Origin: Edolisoma coerulescens
Taxonomy: Eukaryota > Chordata > Aves > Passeriformes > Campephagidae
Direction of reading: 5' to 3'
Assembly: GCA_013397115.1 (NCBI GenBank)
Contig: VWZW01007179.1
Coordinates: 1,670,176 to 1,734,175 of the forward strand
Length of the DNA: 64,000 bases
Position 1 is the first letter of the stretch. Each line of letters begins with the position of its first letter. Of the stretch, positions 13,524 through 25,100 are shown one piece after another. Made by a program: the position numbers and the translations under genes. The notes under the pieces were generated by a model that made no database searches, was not told the origin of the DNA, and saw only the letters and a list, made by a program, of their open reading frames with translations.

Positions 13524-13943
13524 GCAAATCACGGAATCATTAAGGTTGCAAAAGACCTCCAAGGTTAAGACCAACCTTTTACTGAATCCCACCATATCCA
13601 CTAGACTGTATCACAAAGTGCCACGTCCACTTGTTTTTTGAACACTTACAGGGATGGTGACTCCACCACTTCCCTAGGCAGCCTGCTCCAATGCTTAATC
13701 CACTCTTTCAGTGAAGAAATTTTTCCTAACATCCAACCTGAACCCCCCCTGATGCAGCTTGGGGCCGTTTCCTTTTGTCTTCTTAGTTGGGAGGAGAGAC
13801 TGGTTCCCACTTGCCACAACCTCCTTTCAGGTTGCAGAGAGCCTCCTTTTCTCAAGGCTGAACACCCCCAGCTCCCTCAGCTGCCCCTCATAGGACTTAC
13901 CCTCTAGACCCTTCACCAGCTCTGTTGCCCTTCTCTGGACACA
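13524..13943 (-). mobile_element. CR1 LINE fragment (5'-truncated, copy A)
   Basis: Resembles the familiar avian CR1 3' region, read on the minus strand. On the plus strand it shows AATCATTAAGGTTG near the 3' terminus, then the segments GGGATGGTGACTCCACCAC and GTGAAGAAATTTTTCCTAA, and ends at CTTCTCTGGACAC. Only the last 0.4 kb of the element is present, so it cannot mobilise itself. It sits inside the 1.2 kb segment repeated on the other side of the assembly gap. Confidence 0.8.
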
Positions 13944-14783
13944 AAATACTTGGCATTGTTTTGGAGTAAAAGGAGCCCAGTGGCACACGGCTGTCTCCTG
14001 CCATAAATCCTCCTGGAGAGCGTTCTGCTCTATTAGGAACATAGGTTATGCCTTCTCCAGCTGCACATTTCTCATGCTTTTAAATAAGCCAGTTCTGCTA
14101 CCCTGGTGCAAGGGTGTACTTATTCCCAGGTTTAAGCCTCAGGCTTTTCTTCTCTATAACATTTTTTAAAAAGAACAATCAGTGATGATGAAAAACTAAA
14201 GACATGTTGAAATCAGGTATAGGCCCAGACATGCTATATCTTCTAGTTTTAGTTTGCTATTTATACATTATGTCTTATATCCTTTACACGTAAAGAGTTT
14301 GATTCACTTTTTTGGTTGTTTGAAAATATTAAAAATTAAGTTTCAAATGGCTACCTAGGAAATTAGTGACCTGCTAGTCTAGTATGTTATTCTTCCATTG
14401 AGTATGTTCAGCACTGCACGTATTATTTTCCAAGAGCACTGTAGCTTGTAAAGTTTCAGTATGCTCATTTCAAATAAGGTTCCCTTTAGAAATCATTGTT
14501 CTAGGGAACTGTGGTTTTTGAAAGGAAAAAGGAAAGCACACCCCATATGATAGTAACTTTCAGAACAATTTTATTCTGCATTCATTTAAATCTGCAGATT
14601 TAAATCTTGCCTTTAAATCCATCAATTCCCTGACAATTTGTGCCCTCATAGTCCTATAACAATCTGGTCTTACAAGGTAAATCAAGTTGGTCATAAACCT
14701 CACTCCAGCCATAAGGCAGGTGCATGTAACACACACACCTTAAACTTCTGGAACACCAATGCATGACTTTCTATGGGAAGAAG
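13557..14783. repeat. 1.2 kb direct repeat, left copy
   Basis: Nearly identical to 15179-16404. The differences I saw are TTAAGACC versus TCAAGACC near the start and a one-base change or indel in a C-run. It contains most of the CR1 fragment plus about 840 bp of non-repeat sequence, so it was duplicated as a segment rather than by retrotransposition. It runs straight into the N gap. Confidence 0.9.
14584..14605. repeat. 22-bp perfect palindrome (also at 16205-16226)
   Basis: Self-complementary AT-rich sequence centred on CTGCAG with TTTAAAT arms, perfect over 22 bp. The second occurrence is simply the copy in the right-hand direct repeat. It could form a hairpin or bind a dimeric protein; no function is shown. 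Confidence 0.7.
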
Positions 14784-14986
14784 NNNNNNNNNNNNNNNNN
14801 NNNNNNNNNNNNNNNNNNNNNNNNNNNNNNNNNNNNNNNNNNNNNNNNNNNNNNNNNNNNNNNNNNNNNNNNNNNNNNNNNNNNNNNNNNNNNNNNNNNN
14901 NNNNNNNNNNNNNNNNNNNNNNNNNNNNNNNNNNNNNNNNNNNNNNNNNNNNNNNNNNNNNNNNNNNNNNNNNNNNNNNNNNNNNN
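14784..14986. other. Assembly gap (203 N)
   Basis: An unbroken run of N between two copies of the same segment. Reading frames spanning it are meaningless. Confidence 0.99.
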
Positions 14987-15177
14987 AAGACCAACCTTTT
15001 ACTGAATCCCACCATATCCACTAGACTGTATCACAAAGTGCCACGTCCGCTTGTTTTTTGAACACTTACAGGGATGGTGACTCCACCACTTCCCTAGGCA
15101 GCCTGCTCCAATGCTTAATCCACTCTTTCAGTGAAGAAATTTTTCCTAACATCCAACCTGAACCCCCCCGATGCAGC
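14987..15177 (-). repeat. Partial third copy of the duplicated CR1 segment
   Basis: Matches 13567-13758 and stops abruptly at GATGCAGC, where the next copy begins with CTCCAAGG. It has one private base (CCACGTCCGC instead of CCACGTCCAC). With the gap on its left it looks like a fragment of an unresolved tandem array or an assembly join. Confidence 0.85.
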
Positions 15178-15178
15178 G

Positions 15179-16404
15179 CTCCAAGGTCAAGACCAACCTT
15201 TTACTGAATCCCACCATATCCACTAGACTGTATCACAAAGTGCCACGTCCACTTGTTTTTTGAACACTTACAGGGATGGTGACTCCACCACTTCCCTAGG
15301 CAGCCTGCTCCAATGCTTAATCCACTCTTTCAGTGAAGAAATTTTTCCTAACATCCAACCTGAACCCCCCCGATGCAGCTTGGGGCCGTTTCCTTTTGTC
15401 TTCTTAGTTGGGAGGAGAGACTGGTTCCCACTTGCCACAACCTCCTTTCAGGTTGCAGAGAGCCTCCTTTTCTCAAGGCTGAACACCCCCAGCTCCCTCA
15501 GCTGCCCCTCATAGGACTTACCCTCTAGACCCTTCACCAGCTCTGTTGCCCTTCTCTGGACACAAAATACTTGGCATTGTTTTGGAGTAAAAGGAGCCCA
15601 GTGGCACACGGCTGTCTCCTGCCATAAATCCTCCTGGAGAGCGTTCTGCTCTATTAGGAACATAGGTTATGCCTTCTCCAGCTGCACATTTCTCATGCTT
15701 TTAAATAAGCCAGTTCTGCTACCCTGGTGCAAGGGTGTACTTATTCCCAGGTTTAAGCCTCAGGCTTTTCTTCTCTATAACATTTTTTAAAAAGAACAAT
15801 CAGTGATGATGAAAAACTAAAGACATGTTGAAATCAGGTATAGGCCCAGACATGCTATATCTTCTAGTTTTAGTTTGCTATTTATACATTATGTCTTATA
15901 TCCTTTACACGTAAAGAGTTTGATTCACTTTTTTGGTTGTTTGAAAATATTAAAAATTAAGTTTCAAATGGCTACCTAGGAAATTAGTGACCTGCTAGTC
16001 TAGTATGTTATTCTTCCATTGAGTATGTTCAGCACTGCACGTATTATTTTCCAAGAGCACTGTAGCTTGTAAAGTTTCAGTATGCTCATTTCAAATAAGG
16101 TTCCCTTTAGAAATCATTGTTCTAGGGAACTGTGGTTTTTGAAAGGAAAAAGGAAAGCACACCCCATATGATAGTAACTTTCAGAACAATTTTATTCTGC
16201 ATTCATTTAAATCTGCAGATTTAAATCTTGCCTTTAAATCCATCAATTCCCTGACAATTTGTGCCCTCATAGTCCTATAACAATCTGGTCTTACAAGGTA
16301 AATCAAGTTGGTCATAAACCTCACTCCAGCCATAAGGCAGGTGCATGTAACACACACACCTTAAACTTCTGGAACACCAATGCATGACTTTCTATGGGAA
16401 GAAG
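15179..16404. repeat. 1.2 kb direct repeat, right copy (includes CR1 fragment 15179-15564)
   Basis: Second full copy of the segment at 13557-14783. It lacks the outermost 3' end of the CR1 element (equivalent to 13524-13556) and continues past the repeat end into unique sequence (AAGAACAATG...), whereas the left copy is cut by the gap. Confidence 0.9.
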
Positions 16405-17325
16405 AAGAACAATGTTAGACAAAATTTTTCCATATTGATTTAATTGCATGGCATTTAGTCTTGATATTTTTAGCTCTGTCCACAAAGCAATTACACAAAT
16501 TTCTCCTGCAGGCCTCCCAGGACACGAGAATTCATCTTTCTACTCACCAGTGACAGCCTGAATCTGGCTCTGGTTGCCAAACCCAGCTCTCTCATTGAGG
16601 TGGCCAGGAAAAGCACCTGCTCACACCGTGCCCGAGCTCCGTGGCAGCAGGTAAGCGAGGCACCAGTGCGGCAGGACAGCAATGTGCGTAGGGGCAGCCC
16701 CGGCCACCAGCTGCCAGCGAGATAAAGGCGGCCGGGGCCTCCCGGGGTGGGTGGGAATGGTTCAGCTGAGGACACACTGCGCTGCCAGGTGAGCAGCTGC
16801 CGGGGAAGGTCACTGGCCTCGCAGCGAGCTGGCAGCTCTTGGGCAGTACATGTGCTCCGGTGGGCCGGAGGCGCCTGCAGCGGGCAGGGAAGGCAGTGGG
16901 TGCCTGCTACGGGGCAGGACGGACCCTCTTCCTGGCTGGGAGCTGTGTGCAGACCGGCTGTGGCGGCTGCAAAGGGACCGGCCAAGGCCTGCCCTCGACC
17001 CTGCGTGACCACGGCACGGCCATGGCTGGGGTTGCGGATCCGCGCCGCCGGGGAAAGCCCTCTTGAGGAGCAGCTGGAGCTGATCCACCACCGCTGCACT
17101 TGCTGTGGGGCACAGACCGCACGGCAGCGCTTTGCCGAGATGCCGGCCTGGGCCTGCCGCGGACGAAGTGCCCCGAGGCACGGTCCGACGGCCACAGCTC
17201 CTAGGGAGGAGGGGGCCGAGGTTCAAGGTCTGGCCGAGCCCGGGAGNCAGCGTGCACAGGTACACGGGGAGAACGGCGGCGTTACCCCCGTCAAAGAGGC
17301 CTGCCGGGCGGCTGAGCAGCCAGGC

Positions 17326-17407
17326 GGTAGCGTGGCCGAGTGGTCTAAGGCGCTGGATTTAGGCTCCAGTCATTTCGATGGCGTGGGTTCGAATCCCACC
17401 GCTGCCA
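17326..17407 (+). tRNA. tRNA-Leu, anticodon UAG (decodes CUA)
   Basis: Complete 82-nt class II tRNA. The acceptor stem GGTAGCG (17326-17332) pairs with CGCTGCC (17400-17406), and the discriminator is A at 17407. The anticodon stem CTGGA/TCCAG (17353-17357 / 17365-17369) encloses loop TTTAGGC, giving anticodon TAG at 17360-17362. A short variable arm CATTTCGATG is typical of tRNA-Leu. The T arm is GTGGG-TTCGAAT-CCCAC. Internal pol III promoters are visible: A box TGGCCGAGTGG (17333-17343) and B box GGTTCGAATCC (17386-17396). A TTTT terminator follows at 17413-17416. There is no intron and CCA is not encoded. All stems pair with one G-T wobble, so it should be functional. From memory, a tRNA-Leu(UAG) gene also lies near EEF2K on human 16p12.2. 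Confidence 0.97.
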
Positions 17408-17412
17408 AGCTG

Positions 17413-17416
17413 TTTT
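17413..17416 (+). terminator. RNA polymerase III terminator of tRNA-Leu
   Basis: A run of four T residues begins six bases after the discriminator base of the tRNA, the usual signal for pol III release. Confidence 0.8.
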
Positions 17417-17560
17417 GTCCCCGCGGCGGCGGCTCCTTTTCGTCACCCGCACAGCGGGAACGCGGGAGGCGCCGGTGGGGCCGGCCCGGGGCCGGCACGG
17501 CGAGACCGGCGCTGCCCGGGCCGGACACGCGGCGCCGTGGGTGCCGGGCTTGTCGGTCAC

Positions 17561-18749
17561 ATTCGTCAAAATCAATAATAGAAAACTGTGGTATGTGCTA
17601 GGGAAAAGGGATTATCCGCTGTGAGTCTCTTGCTTTAAGAATAAGACGAGAAACTGATTTTCAGTGGTTCTGCCTTTCCGCGCTGCTTTTGGGTTACAGC
17701 ACCCCGACCTGCGGGCCTGGCACCTGGGCTTTGCGGCCTGCCCCGGACTGAGGGGAGGTGCCAGTGTTTGCACCTTCTCCAGAATTCTCAAATCCATCCG
17801 TGATTATTCCCCTCCAGACCACGATTTCTCAAGCTGTCATTCCTAGTCCTTTCCCAAACTCTTTACTGTTCGCATCTTGCTCTTTGTTGTTCCCTCTCCA
17901 TATTACAGGTTGGAAAGATGCAGATGGGAAGGAGATTTCTCTGATAAATTCCCACCGTGAGTGGTGGATGGGAAGGAGCAGGAGCCTCCCAGACCGTACT
18001 TTTAGGTCCATTTTAGCTGAACAGTAATTTGAAAAGCCCATTGTTCACTTTAGCTGCTGCAGGGATTTGCTCAGTACAACTGCTGTACTTCAGAAATTTG
18101 GTGCTTTAAGTTCAGCTGAGGAGCAACTGAACTGTGTTGTTGCCCTTAACTACAGGAGGTGAAAGAAGCTGTACAAAGATCTTTTCAACCCATAGTGGCA
18201 GATTCCTCTGCTGTGACATAAATACACATAACTAATGTAACTTAGTAACTTCCAGTTTAACTAAAATACCCAGTTTTGACCCCTGAAAAACCCTACCAGC
18301 ACGTAGCCCCGAGCTCTGCAGGAGGGGCAGGGCAGGGAGCAGTTCTGGGACATTGTGCAGAGGCATAGCATGGACTTCAACAATGTTTCAAGTACACTTT
18401 TATTTTCCCTCAGATGCGGTGATAGAGCTAATTCACAAAATCACACAATGGGAAGTCTCTGCAGGCCTGGTGTGTGTTATTTGCAGTAATCTGTTCTGTC
18501 TGTCCCTTTGCTTGTTCCTCTGTTCCCCAAGGTAGTGAGCCGTGACAGAAGCTGTGGTCAGTCTTTCTCCTTATTTCAGCCGTTTTTCTTCACTGGTGAA
18601 GCAATGCAGGCTGTCTGCAGCTCTTGTTCTTTCTGCAGGTTCTCATTTACTTCAGCAATCAATTTGGGAAGTTGTTTTGGTTTGAAATACAGGCAACAAT
18701 CTTGACTCTAGTTGTGTTTCAGTGATTTGGCAATTATTGTTTACCGCAT
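17561..18749. other. Intergenic stretch between tRNA-Leu and SDR42E copy 1
   Basis: No gene recognised. It includes a possible distal AATAAA for copy 1 (TTTATT on the plus strand at 18398-18403). Confidence 0.45.
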
Positions 18750-18755
18750 TTTAAT
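18750..18755 (-). terminator. Candidate polyadenylation signal (ATTAAA) of SDR42E copy 1
   Basis: ATTAAA on the minus strand about 145 nt beyond the stop codon of copy 1. It is a common variant of the AATAAA hexamer. Not verified; a canonical AATAAA lies about 500 nt beyond the stop. Confidence 0.35.
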
Positions 18756-18897
18756 TTCTCAGGTCCAGCCACTGATCTGTTATGATTTTGTTTGCAAATT
18801 TAAAAGTAGCTGCCTGTTTGTTGCACTGTGCCAGTAACTATTGTGGAGGTTAGAATGATCCAGGTAGCAATACTGTTGACTGTGCAGTTTATGCAGG

Positions 18898-19146
18898 TCA
18901 GTGTAGTCTTTCTTTAAAAAAATGCAAAACTGAAAGGCTATCAAGTCTTAAAGAAAGAAAAAACAAAATCAAAGTAACAATTAAAGGAAGCAAAACATTG
19001 AGGAAGAGGTAATAATTCGAGGTTTGTGGTCTGGATTTAATGTAGTGGTCCACAGAATCAGCAAAGTCAAACTTCCGAGGGTGGTACCCCAGCTGAGCCC
19101 GTGCCTTGTCTATTCGAAATGTGTGAGTTACAGAAATGTTCTGTAC
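18898..19146 (-). CDS. SDR42E copy 1, coding exon 11 (last, with membrane segment)
   Basis: 249 nt including TGA. Encodes [31 protein letters not shown], a hydrophobic helix ([20 protein letters not shown]) and a tail ending KERLH. The copy 2 protein stops straight after its own helix, so this tail is specific to copy 1. Confidence 0.9.
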   Translation of the reverse strand, partial: VQNISVTHTFRIDKARAQLGYHPRKFDFADSVDHYIKSRPQTSNYYLFLNVLLPLIVTLILFFLSLRLDSLSVLHFFKERLH

Positions 19147-22100
19147 CTACAGGGCAAAAGAGTCAACATACAAAGCTATGAATACACAGGCAACTGGAGC
19201 AAACTGTAAATGGTAGCAAAGACACAGTTAGAGGAAATGTAAAATATAAAAAACCCCACAACATTATACCAATGCCCTATGAGCATTGCGCACATTATTT
19301 TTAAAACTGTCCACTTAAAAGGAGATTCTTGACAAAGAGGCATTAAAAGATGCAAAGTAGAATCTGTAAACATCCACAAAAAATATTCTGCAATTGTTCT
19401 CTTGCTTAGGTACTCAATGAGGCAGAACAAAGCCATGCCTTAGGTGCCTAAAGGCCCAGCCAAGCCATACAGGATGCTGGCCCTTGGAAGAGAGGAGCTG
19501 AAGAAGCCTCTCCCAGATTGGAAGCATAAGCTCTTTTCAAAAATCATGGCAGCAAGCAGAATATATTGCCTAAATTGTACACAAAGCATGTATTTGCCCT
19601 GGAAACTGGAGGCTGAAGTAGCGCTGGGTGAATTTTACTTTCTACCGACTTAATCTTAAAAGTCTCCATCATATTAACATGTGTGGATCCCGTGGGAATT
19701 AAGGGGAGTTTACAAACACAGACTTTACCTCATTTCTGGTCAGCAGTGGGGGCAGGTCAACAAATGGTCTCAGAATCGCATGAAGGTATTCCATGAATGT
19801 GGCTGCATAACAAAAGATTTCTGCTTGAGGTAAGAACAGTAAATTGCTTTGCCATTATGATTGTGACGTATCTCTCACTGTAAGTGCTCGTGAAGGATAA
19901 TCACAGACCTGAGAGCTCAGGGCACTGTTACACCATCAAGACTACTTGCTCACAAGGGGCTGGATTTACTCTTAATTATTGTGCTTGTGGGAAAAGGGTT
20001 TGGATGGTTGGGCACAGATCCAGTGAAAAGGTCATGCGGCTTCATAAAAAATATGGCAACAGAGAACTCAGTTGGATTCTGTCTGAGCTGCACAGGGGGG
20101 TTGATTCTGGAGAGAACAAGACATTTACCCATGCAGCAAAGCAGATACTCTTCATATTTCATAAAGTCATGGAGTTTTACATTTAACTTTTTTTATAATT
20201 AACTCCCCAAAGTTATACATCTGTTAGGTCCTACATAAAACCTGTTTTAGTGGGACTTGAATAAGAGATCATTCTGGTTTCAACATACTGCACAGAGCTG
20301 AATTTCACACTGCTGAACACTAGGTGAGCCCACAGCATATTATTTTTATACATGAAAATGAAAATTGTGGGCAGATAAAACAATATTATATTACAAATAG
20401 TAATGAGGGTAGCATGGACAGGGAAGAGAAATGTTGATAAAATATTTTACCTGATACATAAACTAAGGAAGTAGGAATACGTATCCATGGCTTACTGCAA
20501 CCTAATCTTTCAAACTGAAAAAGATTTAAAAAACAATGAAAAACCCCAGAAACTTCAAACAAGTTTTAAAGTTTCGATACAGAAGATATTTGTGGAAATA
20601 TTTACTGTTAAAACAGAAAAATTAATCATTGCTCTTACTATTTTTTATTTTTAATGGGATTCCAGTTAAATGTCACCCACAGACACTACGTCATTTTCAA
20701 ATGTCAGTCTTAGAAGAAGGAAAAAAATTATAATAATTAATTGAAATGTCATGGTGTGCTGCTACCTAATTTAACATCATGACATGTTTAGAGTTTTGAG
20801 CCTATCATTAACAATAAAATGGTATTTTGAAACGAATGAACAGTTGAATACTTAAGACTTATATTTTTTGCCAACCCAAAGTACCCATTATTCCCATCTG
20901 CATGCCCCAAAAATGAAGACAATAACAGCTCAGGACGGGGTGCTGGTGTAGATGGTCCTTTGGCCTCAGGGAAGACACTTGCTTAATAAAGTATTTTGGG
21001 TGGGCTTTGTTACAGTGCTAATCACACTGAAATTCAAGCAGGAATTAAACCCGCATTCAGAGAGTTCCATGTAGAACTCTCACAGCCAAAGCAAGCATAC
21101 AAAATGTAACATGCACACAAAAGCTGCAGTTGCATACAGTTAAAGAAATGAATGTATTTGAAGATTAATATTGCACGTACAAGTGGAGTTAACCATTCAA
21201 AAAGGTTGGATTTTTCGCCATCATGAATGAAATACACCTGGCCACTCTGTTGAAGAGGTAGAGAAGAGACAAGTCAGCAAAAATGATACTGCATATAAAT
21301 TGACTTCTTTATCTCACTCCTTATGAATAGCTTAAAAATAATACAACAATATCAAATGTGAGTGGATGCACACACAAGTCACAAACTCTCTGCTCGTGTT
21401 TCAATCAGTTACGCTGTTGCGTGCCGTGAAATTGGTGTCCAAGTGGTTTGTGTGGTTAACGTGCCTTGGAATAAATGATTTATTATAGATGTGCCTGTTC
21501 AGAGTGGCTGTACTGAGTGTGCAGCCACCACTGGAGGTGGTGCTGGATCTCACTGGTGCTGCTGGCAGGTGCCCACCAAGGGGTGGGACGTGTTCTGCTC
21601 TGGGACTGGTTAAGGCTCACTGGAATCCAGAAGACTCCTGTGTAGCCAAGGTCTACGTTCCTGCTTTCCTTTTGCTTTTAGAAAAAGTAGTTTAATCTGC
21701 TTTGAAACTCTTTCTAATTTACTCTCAGGGCAGTGCTTCTAGGTGAATAAAAACCTGTATTTACAAGGAGGAAAACAGTTGTAACTGTTTTTGAAAGCAA
21801 TGAAGCCAAATGAAATGTGCCTCTGCTGGCACATGGTATGGGAAGAACTGACCATCACAGTTCAGAACATTAACTCTGGACCTGTACAGGGGAATGGGAT
21901 GAATCTGCCTGAACTTCCAGTTTCATTTCCAACGTGGCAAACATTCTTCGCTCATCTTCCAGAAATGACAAATACTGCATTTTAAAAATGCAAAGATGGA
22001 GATATTCTTACAGAACTGAATATTCCATCTCTTAACCAACACCAACAGCTAACACTGTGCCCCATCCCACATTGCTCATAGCACATTTATCAGCTGAAAA

Positions 22101-25100
22101 CACAGCAGAAGGGCAATAACACTAATTACTGCAGTGGTTACTATAGCACAGGATACAGTGGCAGGATCCACTGTCAAATGAAATCTGTGGTGCTTTTACC
22201 GTGTACTTACAGCTATGTAGTTCTTTTCAAAGGTGAGAGCTTCAGCAGCCAGGATATGAGCTTGTACAAAATTCTCTACATGTATCCAGTTCATTTTAAC
22301 AGTAGGGTCCCCAAACTTGAAGCTAAGTAGCCTTCTCTCAATAATCTTCTGTAGACATAAACAAACATGAAACCAAAGCAAAATGGGTTTCAGAACGAGG
22401 TAAAGTGCACTTTCTTGTCCAGCTAAATGTAGATTTATCTCTACTTAAAAAAAAAATAAAATACGTGAGTCAATTAAAAATATTCAAGGGAATTTCTCGT
22501 GAGAAAATGTCAAAAGATGTATTGCAATATGTCCTGAATTTACAAAAAATACAAGTCTGTTCTACGGATAAGTAACATACTGTATTGGAAAGGTAAGATA
22601 CACTTCTAAGTGGATCAAAAGTATTCACTAAATTGGATCAAGTTTAGCAAATAGCTTTGGCTAGGAAAAACTGGAAGGTACACTTTGGCTGGAAGGAAAG
22701 CATCCCAATTTTCATTGAATAGGTAAATTATAGAAACTGCAAAACAGGACAGTTGCATAATGCCTTAAAATTGGCTCAAAACAAATAAGGTCAAAATCAA
22801 ATAGACATTTTAAAATATTTTATTTTTTTAAAGGGGCTAAAAAGTCCATCTCAGATTTAACTAAAATGACATTTTGCATTCTTAAAATTACTTACAAGAT
22901 GATTAAGTATATTTTGGCTGACTCTAATATAATTTCCTACCTCAGCCACAAACCAAAAATATTTATTATGTGGTCAACTTGAATCTATTATTTCTTGAAA
23001 GCTGTGCATAACTTTTTATTACACTAATTCTTTTAAAATAACTGGCTCACAGAATTCTCCATGTTCTAAACATCATCTGTTGGCCCTGCAGTTTAAAAGC
23101 AAGAGAAAAAGAGTAAAATGTGAACACCTCAGCTGCTGCCCTTCAGTAACCTGTTGTACCAGAGGGTGCTTCCAGCTCTGGAACCTGCTTCACTGGACAG
23201 TGAAAGCTGTTAATAGTTGAGACTGGAAATAAGATATTTTGCTGTATCCCTTTTCATTAATATTTTAAACCATTTGGTGTAAGTTGCATGTAAAAGGACA
23301 TTTGAAATATCATGGATTGGCCTGAATCTTACATTAATCATTAAATTATAAAGCTGGATTTTCATGTGTTTGTATTTCAAAAAAAAAAAAGGCTTTTAAA
23401 ATCTACACTCTTTACAGATACAATGCTTGTTAAAAAAAGTTATAATATCCTCAGCAGACAATTGAATTGCTGAATTGCTACCCAGTAAGATCAGTCAATT
23501 TATAACACAAATAAGTGATGCTCCTTTCAGCTCTTTACCCATATCATAGAAAACTCTGCTGGTTAAAAAATTCAAATGACATACTGCTAGCCTTGGCAAG
23601 TGTCTCTGCTCTTCTGGTCCATAGATTCCTGGTGGGCGAAGCACACACGTGTGGAGTATTCCACCTCCTAGAACATGGGATGAGACCATTCTTAAGAGAC
23701 CTTCACATGACTACATTTTATGTTTGTATGAACCAAAGGCTGTGGCAGCAGAACTTTCTCTGAAATAAATTCATTTCACTATATTAAAAAGCAATACATA
23801 CCAAAAGGTGCTGCATTAGTAGTTGGATATTAAGTTGGGAGAATCAGAGCATGCAAAATAGCGAGATAAGATTCAGAGAAGTCTTGCAAGCATAGTTGTG
23901 TTGCTAGAAAATACCAGATATTTAAAAATCGCTCTCTAATCAGTCCCTTGTCCCTGTGCCAGAGCACTGAATGAATGTGCCAGCTGTGGTGATGAGTGTG
24001 CTGACGTGAGCAGGTTATTTGAAAATATATTGGATAGTGGAATGAAACCAACTAATCGCACACAAAATTATTGATGAGAAGCAGTGACTTGTTGGCAGTA
24101 CAAGGCAGAGCTGAAAGGTTCCCTCAACAGCAGGTGCAGCTCCCATTGGAGTGAGGTAGAAGCTCTTGACAATTTCAGTGGGATCACAGAAATCCAGTCT
24201 TCCCAAGTATGTCAGTTGGCTGTTTCAGCATCTTGGTAGTGCTTGTAAACATATAAAATACTCAATCCTGCTATGGCACAGGATCAAAATGGGATATTTG
24301 GAACACCGAGTGGTTCTAATTTCATTGGCAAATGCAGAAATGTGTATTGGTCCTAAAATTGGGAGGGGCTTTGATGTGAAGAGCTGCTAAGGAAATAAAG
24401 GGGAAAAAAAACCCCTTTCTTATTTTAAACCAAATAATTTTGTTGGGATGGAGTTCCCATCATGGACTTTCTATCTCTTATAACCCTCTGCAAGTATCAA
24501 GTGAAGAGTCTTTTCTGCAAGTTGTCCACAGCTAAATTTAGCTCAGTATCACTTGGTCACATAGAATCATGTTGCACTTTACATTAATTTGTTTTGCACT
24601 GGCAGTTATAGTATCTCACAGGTGAGCTTAAGTATTCAAGTGTATAACTGGCTTCCTCAACGTGGAAAACTTTGGGAAGCACTAATAAATAATTCCAGGC
24701 TCTAGGCTCAGGTGGCTGTTTCAGATTTTAATATATAACTTGAGGGGGTGTGTGGTACATAACAATTGAATCAGCATTCATGTTTTAGTTGTTTTGCATG
24801 AGACAGTGACATTAAACACTTGGTTTTGTTTCATTTATAGCTTTCTTATTATTTTTCATTAACATGCTGAACTTAACTGCTACCACGCTAAAACCTTTTA
24901 TAGACATTGTGGGAACTTAAAACCTATTAAAAGTAATCTTTAAGTGAAAATACTTTAGTTTGTGAGAGAGGGTTGGTAAGTTAATTTCATTACTGCTGGG
25001 CAATCTTGTCTGCTAAGGATTGATACAGGACACAGGATTTTGGGGAGGAACAAGAAGAGGAGGAGTAAATTCTACTATGAATTCATGCTCAGACAAAAGT

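Larger units (their letters stand above)
16640..17560. promoter_or_regulatory. GC-rich, CpG-rich island surrounding the tRNA-Leu gene
   Basis: A GC-rich block with many CpGs, one ambiguous base at 17247, and the tRNA gene near its right end. No protein-gene first exon could be linked to it: the next gene to the right (SDR42E copy 1) ends at 18898 on the minus strand. Long open frames on both strands (up to 284 codons) appear to be composition artefacts. Confidence 0.55.

Noticed and set aside
13638..14042. Frames within the CR1 copies (repeated at 15260-15663)
   Set aside because: They lie in the truncated CR1 3' region and its flank, in the wrong strand or frame for the element's own protein. 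Their duplication reflects the repeated segment, not a gene family.
14180..14230. GTGATGA box near the duplicated segment as a snoRNA
   Set aside because: No D box at a sensible distance and no terminal stem.
14740..15061. Frames of 80-100 codons across the gap
   Set aside because: They consist mostly of undetermined residues from the N run.
16491..17601. 234- and 284-codon frames on opposite strands around the tRNA
   Set aside because: Composition artefact of the CpG island. One frame runs through the tRNA gene and an ambiguous base, and there is no recognisable protein feature.
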